A stretch of DNA of 64,000 nucleotides from Oxalobacteraceae sp. CFBP 8761. Lineage in GTDB: Bacteria > Pseudomonadota > Gammaproteobacteria > Burkholderiales > Burkholderiaceae_D. The stretch lies in NCBI GenBank assembly GCA_014841595.1, contig JACYUE010000001.1:2406996-2470995 (forward strand), written 5' to 3'. Below, piece after piece: positions 45,900-55,795 of this stretch. Each line of letters begins with the position of its first letter. Positions within the stretch are counted from its first letter, which is position 1. The notes under the pieces were generated by a model. It searched no databases. It had not been told where the DNA came from and saw nothing but the letters and a program-made list of their open reading frames with translations. The position numbers and the translations under genes were made by a program.

Positions 45900-47167
45900 C
45901 AGTTTTCTCCCGACGCTTTTGCCGTTTCGCTGTAAATCAGCAAAGGTTTCGCGCCGTTCGTGATCGTATTTTCATCGATCACGACTTTCACGACATTTGA
46001 CTGGCCTGGCAATTCATACATCACGTCGAGAAGCGCATGTTCGAGAATAGAACGCAGGCCACGCGCACCGGTTTTACGGGCCAGCGCTTTCTTTGCAATC
46101 GCATGCAGCGCTGCCGGACGAATCTCCAGCTCGGCGCCTTCCATTTCCAGCAATTTCGAATATTGCTTGATCAAGGCATTCTTCGGCTCGATCAGAATCT
46201 GGATCAGCGCTTCTTCGGTCAGCTCGGACAATGCAGCCACCACCGGCAGACGGCCGACCAGCTCGGGAATCAGGCCGAACTTGATCAGGTCTTCAGGTTC
46301 GGCTTCGAGCAGGATCTCGGCGTTGTAGCCGGAATCGAGACTCTTGACCGTGGCGCCGAAGCCGATGCCGCTCTTGACCGAGCGGTTCTGGATCACCTTG
46401 GCCAGGCCATCGAATGCGCCGCCGCAGATGAACATGATGTTGGTCGTGTCGATCTGGACGAAGTCCTGGTTCGGGTGCTTGCGTCCGCCCTGTGGCGGCA
46501 CCGATGCCATCGTGCCTTCGATCAGCTTGAGCAATGCCTGCTGGACGCCCTCGCCTGACACGTCACGGGTGATCGACGGGTTGTCGGACTTGCGCGAGAT
46601 CTTGTCGATCTCGTCGATGTAGACGATGCCGCGCTGGGCCTTTTCCACTTCGTAGTTGCAGCTTTGCAGCAGCTTCTGGATGATGTTCTCGACGTCTTCA
46701 CCGACATAGCCGGCTTCGGTCAGCGTCGTCGCATCGGCAATCACGAACGGCACGTTCAGCATGCGTGCGAGCGTCTGGGCCAGCAGCGTCTTGCCGGAGC
46801 CGGTAGGACCGACCAGCAGGATGTTGCTCTTGGCCAGTTCGACTTCGTCTTTCTTGCCCAGGTGCTTGAGGCGCTTGTAGTGGTTGTACACCGCCACCGA
46901 CAGGATGCGCTTGGCCGTTTGTTGACCGATCACATACTGGTCGAGCAGTTCGGTGATTTCAAGGGGCGTCGGCAGGTCGGACTTGGCGCCCGTGACCGTT
47001 TCGACGTTCGAGGTTTCATCGCGGATGATGTCGTTGCACAAGTCGATGCATTCATCGCAGATGAACACGGACGGTCCTGCGATCAGCTTTTTGACTTCGT
47101 GCTGGCTCTTTCCACAGAACGAGCAGTACAACAGTTTTTCGCCGCTGGAGGATTTTTTCTCTGACAT
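45899..47167 (-). CDS. clpX: ClpXP ATPase subunit ClpX
   Basis: 422-residue AAA+ unfoldase feeding ClpP. Seen: an N-terminal zinc-binding domain ([18 protein letters not shown], then CDECIDLC), Walker [21 protein letters not shown] near residue 117, Walker [14 protein letters not shown], the [20 protein letters not shown] block, sensor residues and the C-terminal [20 protein letters not shown]. Standard length. It is preceded by clpP across about 180 bases with a terminator, so both may have their own promoters. Confidence 0.98.
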   Translation of the reverse strand: MSEKKSSSGEKLLYCSFCGKSQHEVKKLIAGPSVFICDECIDLCNDIIRDETSNVETVTGAKSDLPTPLEITELLDQYVIGQQTAKRILSVAVYNHYKRLKHLGKKDEVELAKSNILLVGPTGSGKTLLAQTLARMLNVPFVIADATTLTEAGYVGEDVENIIQKLLQSCNYEVEKAQRGIVYIDEIDKISRKSDNPSITRDVSGEGVQQALLKLIEGTMASVPPQGGRKHPNQDFVQIDTTNIMFICGGAFDGLAKVIQNRSVKSGIGFGATVKSLDSGYNAEILLEAEPEDLIKFGLIPELVGRLPVVAALSELTEEALIQILIEPKNALIKQYSKLLEMEGAELEIRPAALHAIAKKALARKTGARGLRSILEHALLDVMYELPGQSNVVKVVIDENTITNGAKPLLIYSETAKASGEN

Positions 47168-47282
47168 GGGGGCAGGACTCTATTGAATTGCTATGAATAT
47201 AACGCTTAACCGGAAACGCAACAAGGGCGAATCCAAGGGCGCAACTGGTGCGCATGCGAACATGCTACCCGAAATAAAAAAC

Positions 47283-47317
47283 AAACGCCCGAACGTGTTC
47301 GCGTCCGGGCGTTTTTT
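47283..47317 (-). terminator. Terminator downstream of clpP
   Basis: AAACGCCCG / CGGGCGTTT with an inner ACG/CGT pair around the loop; T-rich tails occur on both strands. It lies 33 bases after the clpP stop, between clpP and clpX. Confidence 0.9.
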
Positions 47318-47349
47318 TCCAACATCGCGCTGGATGCTCGGGCAATTTC

Positions 47350-47967
47350 TTAACCGCGGTGCGTGAGGACCTTGTCGATCAGCCCATACTCCACCGACTC
47401 TTCGGCCGACATGAAGCGGTCACGGTCGGTGTCACGGTGGATCTGCTCGATGCTCTGGCCGGTGTTATCGGACATGATGCGGGCCAGACGCTCGCGCAGA
47501 TACAGGATTTCTTTCGCCTGGATTTCGATATCCGAGGCCATGCCCTGTGAACCGCCCGATGGCTGGTGAATCATGACGCGCGAGTTCGGCAGCGAGAAAC
47601 GCTTGCCCTTGGCGCCGGCTGCCAGCAGGAAGGCGCCCATCGAGGCCGCCAGACCCGTGCACAGCGTCGAGACGTCGGGCTTGATGAAGTTCATCGTGTC
47701 GAGGATCGCGAGGCCGGCCGAGACCGAGCCACCCGGCGAGTTGATGTAGAGCGAGATATCCTTGTCAGGATTTTCGCTTTCCAAAAACAGCATCTGGGCG
47801 ACGATCAGGTTGGCCATCTGGTCGTTGACCGGACCGACCAGGAAAATCACGCGTTCTTTCAAGAGGCGCGAGTAAATGTCGTAGGCGCGTTCGCCACGAC
47901 CACTTTGCTCGACAACCATCGGCACCAAGCCGAGTGCCTGTGTATCCAGTGCTGGATTGTGCATCAT
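47350..47967 (-). CDS. clpP: ATP-dependent Clp protease proteolytic subunit
   Basis: 205-residue serine protease forming the 14-mer chamber that works with ClpX. Seen: [20 protein letters not shown] at the N-terminus, [15 protein letters not shown], catalytic Ser in [20 protein letters not shown], catalytic His in [20 protein letters not shown], and the Asp in [20 protein letters not shown]. Standard length. Between tig and clpP is a terminator and an 78-base gap containing TTGACC, so a separate promoter is likely. Confidence 0.98.
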   Translation of the reverse strand: MMHNPALDTQALGLVPMVVEQSGRGERAYDIYSRLLKERVIFLVGPVNDQMANLIVAQMLFLESENPDKDISLYINSPGGSVSAGLAILDTMNFIKPDVSTLCTGLAASMGAFLLAAGAKGKRFSLPNSRVMIHQPSGGSQGMASDIEIQAKEILYLRERLARIMSDNTGQSIEQIHRDTDRDRFMSAEESVEYGLIDKVLTHRG

Positions 47968-48010
47968 ACCTGTCTCGTTCCTTGTTAGGGGTTGGTCAAA
48001 TGGGCCATTG

Positions 48011-48036
48011 AAAAAAGCCGGCCTCGAGGGGCCGGC
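48011..48036 (-). terminator. Terminator between tig and clpP
   Basis: On the minus strand GCCGGCC-6-base loop-GGCCGGC followed by T6. It lies 10 bases after the tig stop and would separate tig from clpP transcription. Confidence 0.9.
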
Positions 48037-48045
48037 CTGCTTTCC

Positions 48046-49386
48046 TTAAGCCTGTGGGACGCTGCCCATCAGTTCATCGAAAGCGACGGTCTTGTTCGAG
48101 ACCTTGGCCTTGCCAAGTACGTAGTTGACGACGTTTTCTTCCAATACAAGGGCTTCGACTTCACCGAGGCGACGACGGTCGCTGAAGTAGTACTTCAGGA
48201 CTTCTTTCGGGTCTTCGTAGCTCTGCGAGAAATCTTCGATCTGGGCTTTCACCTGATCTTGCGTGGCTTGCAGATCGTTGTCAGCAACCAGTTGCGACAG
48301 GATCAGACCCAGACGCACGCGGCGCTCGGCCTTGTCCTTGAACATCTCGGACGGGAATGGCAGCTTGGCCACGTCCATGCCGCGCTGTGCCATGTCCTGG
48401 CGGGTCATTTCGGCCAGACGCTCCGAATCCTGCTCGACCATCACGGTCGGCACGTCCAGTTCGGTGGCCTTGACCAGTGCGTCCATCACGGCTTCCTTGT
48501 TGCGGGCCTTGACGCGGGCGCGCACTTCGCGCTCCAGGTTCACCTTGATGTCTTCGCGCATCTTGTCGATCGAGCCGTCTTCGATTCCCAGCGACTGGGC
48601 GAATTCGGTGTCGACGGCAGGCATGTGCGCCCACTCGAGTGCTTTGAGCGTGATGGTGAACTCGGCGGTTTTACCGGCGACGTCCTTGCCATGGTAGTCC
48701 TCTGGGAACGCCAGTGGGAAGGTCTTGGCTTCGCCGACTTTCAGGCCGATCGTTGCGGCTTCGAACTCAGGCAGCATGCGGCCTTCGCCCAGCACGAAGG
48801 CATAGCCTTCAGCCTTGCCGCCGTCGAATTCGACGCCGTCCAGCGTGCCGACGAAGTCGACGGTGACGCGGTCACCTTCGGCTGCGACTGGCTCGCCGCC
48901 GGTGCCGTGTTCGCCTTCTTCGCCCTTGGTGTGATAGTGCACACGCTGCTTGCGCAGGATGTCGATGGTCTTGTCGATTTCGGTGTCGGACACTTCGGTC
49001 ACGACGGTTTCGACTTCAACGGCTGCCAGGTCGCCAATGACGACTTCAGGATAGACTTCGAAAGTCGCGTTGAATTCGAGGACGCCTTCAGGGGCGTCGT
49101 CTTTTGGCTCGATTTTCGGGAAACCGGCAACGCGCAGTTCGTTGGCGACAGCGGCTTCGTTGAATGCGCGGCCAACTTTGTCGTTGAGCACGTCCGATTC
49201 GATCTGGTAGCCGTACTGGGCAGCGACCATCTTGAGCGGCACTTTGCCCGGACGGAAGCCAGGCGCCTTGGCGGTCTTGGCCTGCTGTTTCAGGCGCTTC
49301 TCGACTTCAGTGCGGACGTCAGCGACCGGAAAAGAGATCGTCAAGCGACGTTCGAGTTTACCCAGGGTTTCGACTGCAGTTGCCAT
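48046..49386 (-). CDS. tig: Trigger factor
   Basis: 446-residue ribosome-associated chaperone and PPIase. Seen: an N-terminal ribosome-binding domain with the signature GFRPGKVPL (near residue 45), an FKBP-like PPIase domain ([20 protein letters not shown] with [20 protein letters not shown]), and a helical C-terminal domain ending in SVPQA. It starts only 31 bases after the 3' end of tRNA-Leu, so both may share a transcript that is cut to release the tRNA. Confidence 0.97.
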   Translation of the reverse strand: MATAVETLGKLERRLTISFPVADVRTEVEKRLKQQAKTAKAPGFRPGKVPLKMVAAQYGYQIESDVLNDKVGRAFNEAAVANELRVAGFPKIEPKDDAPEGVLEFNATFEVYPEVVIGDLAAVEVETVVTEVSDTEIDKTIDILRKQRVHYHTKGEEGEHGTGGEPVAAEGDRVTVDFVGTLDGVEFDGGKAEGYAFVLGEGRMLPEFEAATIGLKVGEAKTFPLAFPEDYHGKDVAGKTAEFTITLKALEWAHMPAVDTEFAQSLGIEDGSIDKMREDIKVNLEREVRARVKARNKEAVMDALVKATELDVPTVMVEQDSERLAEMTRQDMAQRGMDVAKLPFPSEMFKDKAERRVRLGLILSQLVADNDLQATQDQVKAQIEDFSQSYEDPKEVLKYYFSDRRRLGEVEALVLEENVVNYVLGKAKVSNKTVAFDELMGSVPQA

Positions 49387-49417
49387 TGTAAAAATCGTCC
49401 AAAAAAATAATTATTCG

Positions 49418-49504
49418 TGGTGCGAGGAGGGGGACTCGAACCCCCACACCATTGCTGGCGTCAGGACCTAAACCTGGTGCGTCTACCAATTTCGCCATCC
49501 TCGC
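49418..49504 (-). tRNA. tRNA-Leu (TAG)
   Basis: 87 bases including encoded CCA. On the minus strand it starts GCGAGGATGGCGAAATTGG, has anticodon arm CAGGTTTAGGTCCTG (anticodon TAG), a long variable arm typical of class II tRNA, and the T arm GGGGGTTCGAGTCCCCC. The acceptor stem GCGAGGA pairs with TCCTCGC. It lies directly upstream of tig. Confidence 0.96.
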
Positions 49505-49662
49505 TCAGGATTGCAATATCGCCTCAAAAACAAAGGGCGCCCGACAGTAGAACCCGGCCGCCCTGCACTCCATTGTTTAGGGGCTACAACTTCAATCGAT
49601 TATTTTACTGGAATTTCTGACACTATTGGGCATCATTTTTTCCAGTGCGGGGGTACGTGCTT

Positions 49663-52600
49663 TCATTCGATGCCTGCCCCTGCCGGCTTTTTGACGCGGA
49701 ACCACGCCGCGTACAAGGCCGGCAGGAATAACAGCGTCAATGCCGTCGCCACCATCAGGCCGCCCATGATGGCCACCGCCATCGGCCCCCAGAACGTCGA
49801 GCGCGACAACGGGATCATCGCCAGCGCCGCCGCGGCGGCCGTCAGCAGGATCGGCCGGCAGCGGCGCACGGCTGCTTCGATGATCGCATCCCACGGATGG
49901 CTACCGGTGGCAATATCCTGCTCGATCTGGTCGACCAGGATCACCGAGTTACGGATGATCATGCCGAACAGTGCGATCACGCCCAGATTCGCGACAAAGC
50001 CAAAGGGCCGGTCGAGGATCAGCAGCGCCATCGCGGCGCCCGCCACGCCCAGCGGGCCGGTCAAAAACACGAGCAGCGAGCGCGAGAAGCTGTGCAGCTG
50101 CAGCATCAGCAGCGCAAACACGATGAACAGCACCAGCGGCACATTGGCTGCGATGGATGCCTCGGCTTCCGAGCTGTCGGCGGCGGCCCCTTCGATTGTC
50201 AGGGCGTAGCCGGCCGGCAGCCTGGCACGCAGCGCGCGCAACTGCTTGTCGACTTGCGCGGTCACGGTCGGCCCCTGGATACCGTCGACCACGTCAGCCT
50301 GGACCATGATGGCCCACTCGCGGCCTTCACGCCAGACGACGCCCGGCTCCCAGACGAAGCGCACGCGCGCCACCTGGCCGATCGTCACGGCCTGCCCGCC
50401 GGTGGTCGGCACCAGCGTTTCCGACAGCCGCGTGATGGTCGAGCGCTCTTCCAGTGGCTGGCGCACGACCATGTCGATCAGGCGGTTCGATTCGCGGAAC
50501 TGGCCGACCGTCGTGCCGGTGAGCGTCGTGTTGACCGCGCGCCGCACGGCCTGCGACGTCACGCCCAGCGCGCGCAGCTTGTCCTGGTCCAGGTCGAGGC
50601 GCAGCACCTTGATCGATTCGTTCCAGTTATCGTTCACGCCCAGCGTGTTCGGATTGGCCAGCAGCGTCGCCCTGACCTGGTCGGCGATCCCGCGCACGAC
50701 GCCGATGTCCGGCCCCAGCACCTGGAACTGCACCGGGTACGGCACCGGCGGGCCGTTGGCCAGCAGCCTGACGCGCCCGCGCACTTCGGGGAAATCGTGC
50801 CTGAAGATGTCGACGATCTTCAGGCGCAGCGCGTCGCGCGCCTTGGTATCGACCGGCAGCACGACCACCTGCGAGACGTTCGACTGCGGGAAAATCTGGT
50901 CCAGCGGCAGATAGAAACGCGGGCTGCCGGTGCCGACATAGCTCGTCACGCTGCGCACGCCCTGCTGCTGCGCCAGAAACGCCTCGAAGCGCTTGACGGT
51001 CGCTTCGTTGGCGGCAAAGCTCGTGCCCTCGGGCGACCAGAGTTCGACCATCAGCTCGGGCCGGCTCGAATCCGGGAAGAACTGCTTCTCGATGAACGTG
51101 AAGCCGAAGATACCCAGCGCGAACACGGCAAGCGTCAGCGCGATGGTGGTCTTGCGCCACTCGACGCACCAGGTCACGATGCGCCGGAAGCGCCGGTAGG
51201 CCGGGGAATCGAAGACTTCGTGGCCACTCTCGCCATGGACGTGCGGCTTGACCTTCAGCAGCATGAAGCCGATATAGGGCGTGAACATCACCGCCACCAC
51301 CCACGAGATCAGCAGCGCCAGTCCATTGACCGAGAACATCGTGAACGTGTACTCGCCGGCGGCCGATTCGGCCAGGCCGATCGGGAGGAAGCCCGCCGCC
51401 GTGATCAGCGTCCCGGTCAACATCGGCATGGCCGTCGATGTGTAGGCGAAGGTGGCGGCCTCGAAGCGCGACATGCCCTCTTCCATTTTGCGCACCATCA
51501 TTTCGACGGCAATGATGGCGTCGTCCACCAGCAGGCCCAGCGCGATGATCAGCGCGCCGAGCGAAATCTTGTGCAGCGAGATGTCGAGCATGCGCATGGC
51601 CAGGAACGTGATCGCCAGCACGAGCGGGATCGACAGCGCCACCACCAGGCCCGGATAGATATCGATACGCCATTTGGGCTTGCTGTGCAGACCGAGCGCC
51701 AGGAACGACACGACCAGCACGATGACGACCGCCTCGATCAGCACCTTGACGAACTCGCCGACCGATTCCTTGACGGCCTGCGGCTGGTCGGCCACCCGTT
51801 CGAGCTCGATCCCGACCGGCAGCTGCGCACGGATGCGCGCCACTGTCTCGGCCAGCCCCTTGCCCATCGTGATGATATTGCCGCCCTTTTCCATCGACAC
51901 GCCCAGGCCGATCACTTCCTTGCCGTTAAAGCGCATCTTGTCGGCCGGCGGGTCCTGGTAGCCGCGTTTGACGGTGGCGAAGTCGCCGAGGCGGAACGTG
52001 GTGCCGCCAGCGCGCAGTTGCAGCGCTTCGATCTGGTCAAGCGTGCCGAGCGCGCCCGTTACCCGCACCGACAGATTGTCCGTGGGCGTGACCAGCACGC
52101 CGCTGGCCTCGACCGCATTCTGCGTGGCGATCTGGTTCACGATCTGCTCGAACGGCACGCCCAGCTGGGCGAATTTCTTGCTGGAGAACGCGATATACAC
52201 TTTTTCGTTCTGCACGCCGAACTGCTCGACCTTGGCCACCAGCGGCACGCGCAGCAGTTGCTGGCGCACGAAGTCGGCGTAGTCGCGCATTTCGCCATAG
52301 GTGAAACCATCGCCCGACAATGCGAAGATCGACCCGTAGGTGTCGCCGAATTCGTCGTTGAAGAATGGGCCGATCACGCCCTGCGGCAGCGTGGCAGTGA
52401 TGTCGCCGATTTTCTTGCGCACCTGGTACCACGCGGCCGTCGTTTCCTTGGGCGGCGTCGATTCACGCAGCTCGATCAGGATCGTGGTTTCGCCCGGCTT
52501 GGAAAAACTGCGGATGCTCTTGACGTACGGCGTCTCCTGCAGCTTGCGCTCGAGCGGATCGGTGACCTGCTCGGCCATCTGCAGCGCCGTTGCACCCGGC

Positions 52601-52761
52601 CACACGGCGCGCACGACCATCGCGCGGAACGTGAAGGGCGGGTCTTCGTCCTGGCCCAGTTCGAAGTAGCTCAGGATACCGAACAGCAGGCAGGCGGCGA
52701 TCAGGAAGCGCGTGAGCGGGATGTGTTCCAGCGCCCAGCGCGACAGGTTGAAGCCTTTCAT
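49663..52761 (-). CDS. RND efflux transporter permease (inner-membrane pump)
   Basis: 1032-residue proton-driven multidrug-type RND permease with 12 membrane segments and two large periplasmic loops. Seen: the start MKGFNLSRWALEHIPLTRFL, FFNDEFGDTYG (pore domain), AIIALGLLVDDAIIAVEMMV in the central helices (segment 4, proton-relay Asp pair), and a C-terminal GVIALFGMIIRNSVILVDQI. It resembles the AcrB/MexF-like HAE1 branch with short pore loops. Its ATG overlaps the adaptor stop (ATGA). Substrate unknown. The open frame runs further upstream on this strand through the adaptor gene; that part is not coding in this frame. Confidence 0.94.
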   Translation of the reverse strand: MKGFNLSRWALEHIPLTRFLIAACLLFGILSYFELGQDEDPPFTFRAMVVRAVWPGATALQMAEQVTDPLERKLQETPYVKSIRSFSKPGETTILIELRESTPPKETTAAWYQVRKKIGDITATLPQGVIGPFFNDEFGDTYGSIFALSGDGFTYGEMRDYADFVRQQLLRVPLVAKVEQFGVQNEKVYIAFSSKKFAQLGVPFEQIVNQIATQNAVEASGVLVTPTDNLSVRVTGALGTLDQIEALQLRAGGTTFRLGDFATVKRGYQDPPADKMRFNGKEVIGLGVSMEKGGNIITMGKGLAETVARIRAQLPVGIELERVADQPQAVKESVGEFVKVLIEAVVIVLVVSFLALGLHSKPKWRIDIYPGLVVALSIPLVLAITFLAMRMLDISLHKISLGALIIALGLLVDDAIIAVEMMVRKMEEGMSRFEAATFAYTSTAMPMLTGTLITAAGFLPIGLAESAAGEYTFTMFSVNGLALLISWVVAVMFTPYIGFMLLKVKPHVHGESGHEVFDSPAYRRFRRIVTWCVEWRKTTIALTLAVFALGIFGFTFIEKQFFPDSSRPELMVELWSPEGTSFAANEATVKRFEAFLAQQQGVRSVTSYVGTGSPRFYLPLDQIFPQSNVSQVVVLPVDTKARDALRLKIVDIFRHDFPEVRGRVRLLANGPPVPYPVQFQVLGPDIGVVRGIADQVRATLLANPNTLGVNDNWNESIKVLRLDLDQDKLRALGVTSQAVRRAVNTTLTGTTVGQFRESNRLIDMVVRQPLEERSTITRLSETLVPTTGGQAVTIGQVARVRFVWEPGVVWREGREWAIMVQADVVDGIQGPTVTAQVDKQLRALRARLPAGYALTIEGAAADSSEAEASIAANVPLVLFIVFALLMLQLHSFSRSLLVFLTGPLGVAGAAMALLILDRPFGFVANLGVIALFGMIIRNSVILVDQIEQDIATGSHPWDAIIEAAVRRCRPILLTAAAAALAMIPLSRSTFWGPMAVAIMGGLMVATALTLLFLPALYAAWFRVKKPAGAGIE

Positions 52762-53927
52762 CGTGCGGCCCCGCCGTTGGCCGTCATGGCCGCTTCGGCG
52801 TCCGCCCGGCGCGCGACATCGGCGGTGAGGATGCGCACCTTCTGGCCCGGCTTGAGCAGGTTCACGCCGGCCGTGACCACGTTCTGGCCGGCGCGCACGG
52901 CGCCCGATACCAGCACGTCGTTCTCGACCTGGCCGGCCACCTGCACCGGCACGAGCTTGACGGCGCCGTTTTCGACGACCCAGACGCTGCTCGCGCCCTT
53001 GTTGTTGACCAGCGCGCTCAACGGTACGCGCAGGCCGCCGTTGGTTGCCGCGCCCGTGGCCAGCTCCACCGTCGCGCTCATCCCCAGGCGCGCATCGGCG
53101 CGGGCGGGCAGCGCGACCTTCACGGTGTAAGTGCGGGTTGCGGCGTCGGCCATTGGCGCGATTTCGCGGATCTTGCCCGGGATGGTCTGCTCTGCATCGG
53201 CCCACAGGCGTACGACCACGTCGGCCGACTGGCGCAATCCGTCCACTTTGTTTTCGGGGATGCCGATGACGACTTCCTTCTCCGTGGTGCGGGCCACGCG
53301 CACCACCGGCGTGCCGGCCTGGACGACCTGCCCCACTTCGGCATCGATGGCCGTGACGACGCCATCGACGTCGGCAACCAGGGTCGTGTAATCGGCCTGG
53401 TTCGACTGGCCGCGCAAGCCGGCGCGCGCTGCATCGACATTGGACTGGGCCGCCTTGAGCGCGCTTTGCTTGGCGTCGAGCACGGCCTGGCTGACGAAAT
53501 TCTGGGAGCGCAGATTGACGTGACGCTGGTAATCGGCAGCGGCCAGTTCGCGCTCGGTGTCGGCGGCGCGCAGCGTGGCGCGGGCCTGGGTTTCGGCCAG
53601 CCGGATGTCTTGCGGGTCGAGCCGCATCAGCACCGTGCCGCGCTTGACGGTCGCGCCCACGTCCACCTTGCGTTCGATGATCTTGCCGCCCACCCGGAAG
53701 CCCAGTTGCGACTCGTAGCGCGGCCGCACGTCGCCTGCAAACTGCGACCGCTCGGCGCCCGCATCTGCCACCAGCTGGATCACCCGCACCGGACGGATAT
53801 CCTCAAGCGGCGGCGCCGGCTTCGAGCACGCGGCGAGGGCGCCGGCGGCGCAGAAGGCGAGCACGGCCGCCCGCAGGATGGGGGAAGAAAATCGGACAAA
53901 CACGGTGGTGATCCTTTGACTGGGCAT
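52758..53927 (-). CDS. RND efflux periplasmic adaptor (membrane fusion protein)
   Basis: 389 residues with a lipoprotein-type signal (CAAGALAACSKPAPP, Cys near residue 36), a lipoyl-like domain, an alpha-helical hairpin (LAETQARATLRAADTERELA to about residue 190) and a beta-barrel domain. It links the inner-membrane pump to an outer-membrane channel, which is not encoded nearby. The start is set at the ATG at 53927; a TTG at 53939 would add four residues. First gene of the two-gene pump operon, divergent from hpnC. Confidence 0.92.
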   Translation of the reverse strand: MPSQRITTVFVRFSSPILRAAVLAFCAAGALAACSKPAPPLEDIRPVRVIQLVADAGAERSQFAGDVRPRYESQLGFRVGGKIIERKVDVGATVKRGTVLMRLDPQDIRLAETQARATLRAADTERELAAADYQRHVNLRSQNFVSQAVLDAKQSALKAAQSNVDAARAGLRGQSNQADYTTLVADVDGVVTAIDAEVGQVVQAGTPVVRVARTTEKEVVIGIPENKVDGLRQSADVVVRLWADAEQTIPGKIREIAPMADAATRTYTVKVALPARADARLGMSATVELATGAATNGGLRVPLSALVNNKGASSVWVVENGAVKLVPVQVAGQVENDVLVSGAVRAGQNVVTAGVNLLKPGQKVRILTADVARRADAEAAMTANGGAAR

Positions 53928-53993
53928 GCGGCGTCTCAAGCCGAAGCTGGCGGCGCGTGGAGTGCTGCGTTGGCGCCAGTTTGTAATTCAGCA

Positions 53994-54001
53994 ATTATAA
54001 T
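53994..54001. promoter_or_regulatory. Shared ATTATAAT -10 candidate, divergent
   Basis: The palindrome ATTATAAT lies in the 119-base gap between the RND adaptor gene (minus) and hpnC (plus). It gives a TATAAT on each strand. Good -35 boxes at 16-18 bases are not visible on either side, so it is only a candidate. Confidence 0.35.
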
Positions 54002-54046
54002 CATGCAAATAGACAATGTGACGACTTTAGCGTCTTCCCTCTAAAC

Positions 54047-54856
54047 ATGGCCGTCAATCACTACGAGAACTTTCCTGTTGCGTCGATCCTGCTGCCGCGC
54101 CGCCTGGTGCCGGCGGTCGAGGCAATCTATGCCTTTGCGCGCAGTGCCGACGATCTGGCCGACGAAGGCGACGCCACGCCTGGCGAACGGCTGGCGGCGC
54201 TGCAAGCCTACGACCAGCAGTTGGACCGCATCGAGGCTGGCAGCGTTCCCGATGAGCCGATGTTCGCCCGGCTGGCGCATGTCGTGGCGCAGTACCGGCT
54301 GTCGGTCGGGCCGATGCGCGACCTGCTGTCGGCGTTCCGGCAGGATGTCGTGACGCCGCGCTACCAGGAATACGCGAGCCTGCTCGACTATTGCCGCCGC
54401 TCGGCCAACCCGGTCGGGCGCCTGATGCTGGCCCTGTACGAGGCCGACGACGCGGTCAACCTGCGCGACTCGGATGCCATCTGCAGCGCGCTGCAACTGA
54501 TTAACTTCATCCAGGACGTCGCAATCGATCTGACCAAGGGCCGGATCTACCTGCCGCTGGAAGACCTGGCGCGGTATAAGGTCAGCGAAACGGCGCTGAA
54601 GGCAGGCGTCGTCGATGCACCGTTCCAGGCCCTGATGCGCTTCGAGGTCGAGCGTGCCCGCGCGTTGATGCTGTCGGGCGCGCCGCTGGCCAGGCGGCTG
54701 CCGGGCCGCATCGGCTGGGAGCTGCGCATGATCGTCCAGGGCGGCCTGCGCATCCTCGACCGGATCGAGCGCGCCGGCTACGATGTGTACCGGCGCCGCC
54801 CGACCTTGGGCACCGCGGACTGGGTTGCCGTCGGCTGGGGCGCGCTGCGCATGTAA
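54047..54856 (+). CDS. hpnC: Hydroxysqualene synthase HpnC
   Basis: 269 residues, squalene/phytoene-synthase fold. Seen: the first Asp-rich motif in YAFARSADDLADEGD near residue 26 and the second in LQLINFIQDVAIDLTKGRIY near residue 155, plus LDYCRRSANPVGRLML. In the three-enzyme route HpnC turns presqualene diphosphate into hydroxysqualene. It precedes hpnD and hpnE in the usual order. Small gap of 105 bases to hpnD with a possible promoter. Confidence 0.93.
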   Translation: MAVNHYENFPVASILLPRRLVPAVEAIYAFARSADDLADEGDATPGERLAALQAYDQQLDRIEAGSVPDEPMFARLAHVVAQYRLSVGPMRDLLSAFRQDVVTPRYQEYASLLDYCRRSANPVGRLMLALYEADDAVNLRDSDAICSALQLINFIQDVAIDLTKGRIYLPLEDLARYKVSETALKAGVVDAPFQALMRFEVERARALMLSGAPLARRLPGRIGWELRMIVQGGLRILDRIERAGYDVYRRRPTLGTADWVAVGWGALRM

Positions 54857-54893
54857 AAGTCACGGCGCACATCGCCGGCTGCGCTGTCTACCC

Positions 54894-54902
54894 TGCTAGA
54901 AT
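54894..54902 (+). promoter_or_regulatory. Candidate extended -10 promoter before hpnD
   Basis: TGCTAGAAT fits the extended -10 pattern TG-N-TATAAT with one mismatch. It lies 60 bases before the hpnD ATG. A small GGCAC/GTGCC hairpin follows. Independent expression of hpnD and hpnE is possible. Confidence 0.35.
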
Positions 54903-54961
54903 GCTCGCCTGACGGCACAGCCGTGCCGCAGCCGCCCAACCAGCACTCCACGACGATTTTC

Positions 54962-55795
54962 ATGTCTCCAGACGAATACTGCCAGCAAAAGACCGTTCAA
55001 AGCGGCTCCAGTTTCTACTACAGCTTCCTGTTCCTGCCGCCCGAACGCCGGCGCGCGATCACGGCGTTGTACGCTTTTTGCCGCGAGGTGGACGATACGG
55101 TTGACGAAGCCACCGACGGTTCCGTCGCGCGCATCAAGCTGGCGTGGTGGCGCACCGAGGTCTCGAAGATGTATGCGGGCACGCCGACGCATCCGGTGAT
55201 GCTGGCGCTGCAGCCCCATATCGCGGTCTACAAGCTGGAAGAACAGCACCTGCAGGCGATCGTCAACGGCATGGAGATGGACCTCGACCAGAGCCGCTAT
55301 CTCGATTACCCCGGCCTGCAGCGCTATTGCTGGCACGTGGCGGGTGTCGTGGGCATCCTGTCGGCCAGCATTTTCGGCTACACCAATCCGCAGACGCTGG
55401 CGTACGCCGAAAAACTGGGCCTCGCGTTCCAGCTGACGAACATCATTCGCGACGTGGGCGACGACGCGCGCAAGGGCCGTATCTACCTGCCGGTCAACGA
55501 ACTCCAGCAGTTCGGCGTCACGGCGAACGACCTGCTCAAGCTCCAGCACAGCGAGAAATTCGAAGCGCTGATGGCGTTCCAGGCCAAGCGCGCGCAAGCC
55601 ATCTATGACGAAGCACTGGCCCTGCTGCCAAAGGAAGACCGGCGCGCCCAGCGTCCGGGACTCATGATGGCGTCGATCTACCGCACGCTGCTCGATGAAA
55701 TCCAGCGCGACGGCTACCACGTGCTGAACCAGCGCATCTCGCTCACGCCGCTGCGCAAGCTGTGGCTGGCGTGGAAGACGTATGTCCGCACCTAG
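54962..55795 (+). CDS. hpnD: Presqualene diphosphate synthase HpnD
   Basis: 277 residues, squalene/phytoene-synthase fold; condenses two farnesyl diphosphates to presqualene diphosphate. Seen: MSPDEYCQQKTVQSGSSFYY, the Asp motif in LYAFCREVDDTVDEATDG near residue 35-52, YCWHVAGVVGILSASIFGYT, and the second Asp motif in LGLAFQLTNIIRDVGDDARK. A GTG at 54923 would add 13 residues; ATG at 54962 fits the family. It overlaps hpnE by 14 bases. Confidence 0.94.
   Translation: MSPDEYCQQKTVQSGSSFYYSFLFLPPERRRAITALYAFCREVDDTVDEATDGSVARIKLAWWRTEVSKMYAGTPTHPVMLALQPHIAVYKLEEQHLQAIVNGMEMDLDQSRYLDYPGLQRYCWHVAGVVGILSASIFGYTNPQTLAYAEKLGLAFQLTNIIRDVGDDARKGRIYLPVNELQQFGVTANDLLKLQHSEKFEALMAFQAKRAQAIYDEALALLPKEDRRAQRPGLMMASIYRTLLDEIQRDGYHVLNQRISLTPLRKLWLAWKTYVRT

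Noticed and set aside
45730..45963. A 77-codon plus-strand frame in the clpX-lon gap
   Set aside because: It runs through two hairpins and into clpX, has no ribosome site and no similarity, so it was not called as a gene.
49897..53130. Long plus-strand open frame antisense to the RND permease and adaptor genes
   Set aside because: Same shadow effect; no motif, and it covers two well-identified genes on the other strand.
52762..53205. Upstream in-frame extension of the RND permease
   Set aside because: It overlaps the adaptor gene in another frame; the family N-terminus begins at 52761 and the two genes share ATGA.
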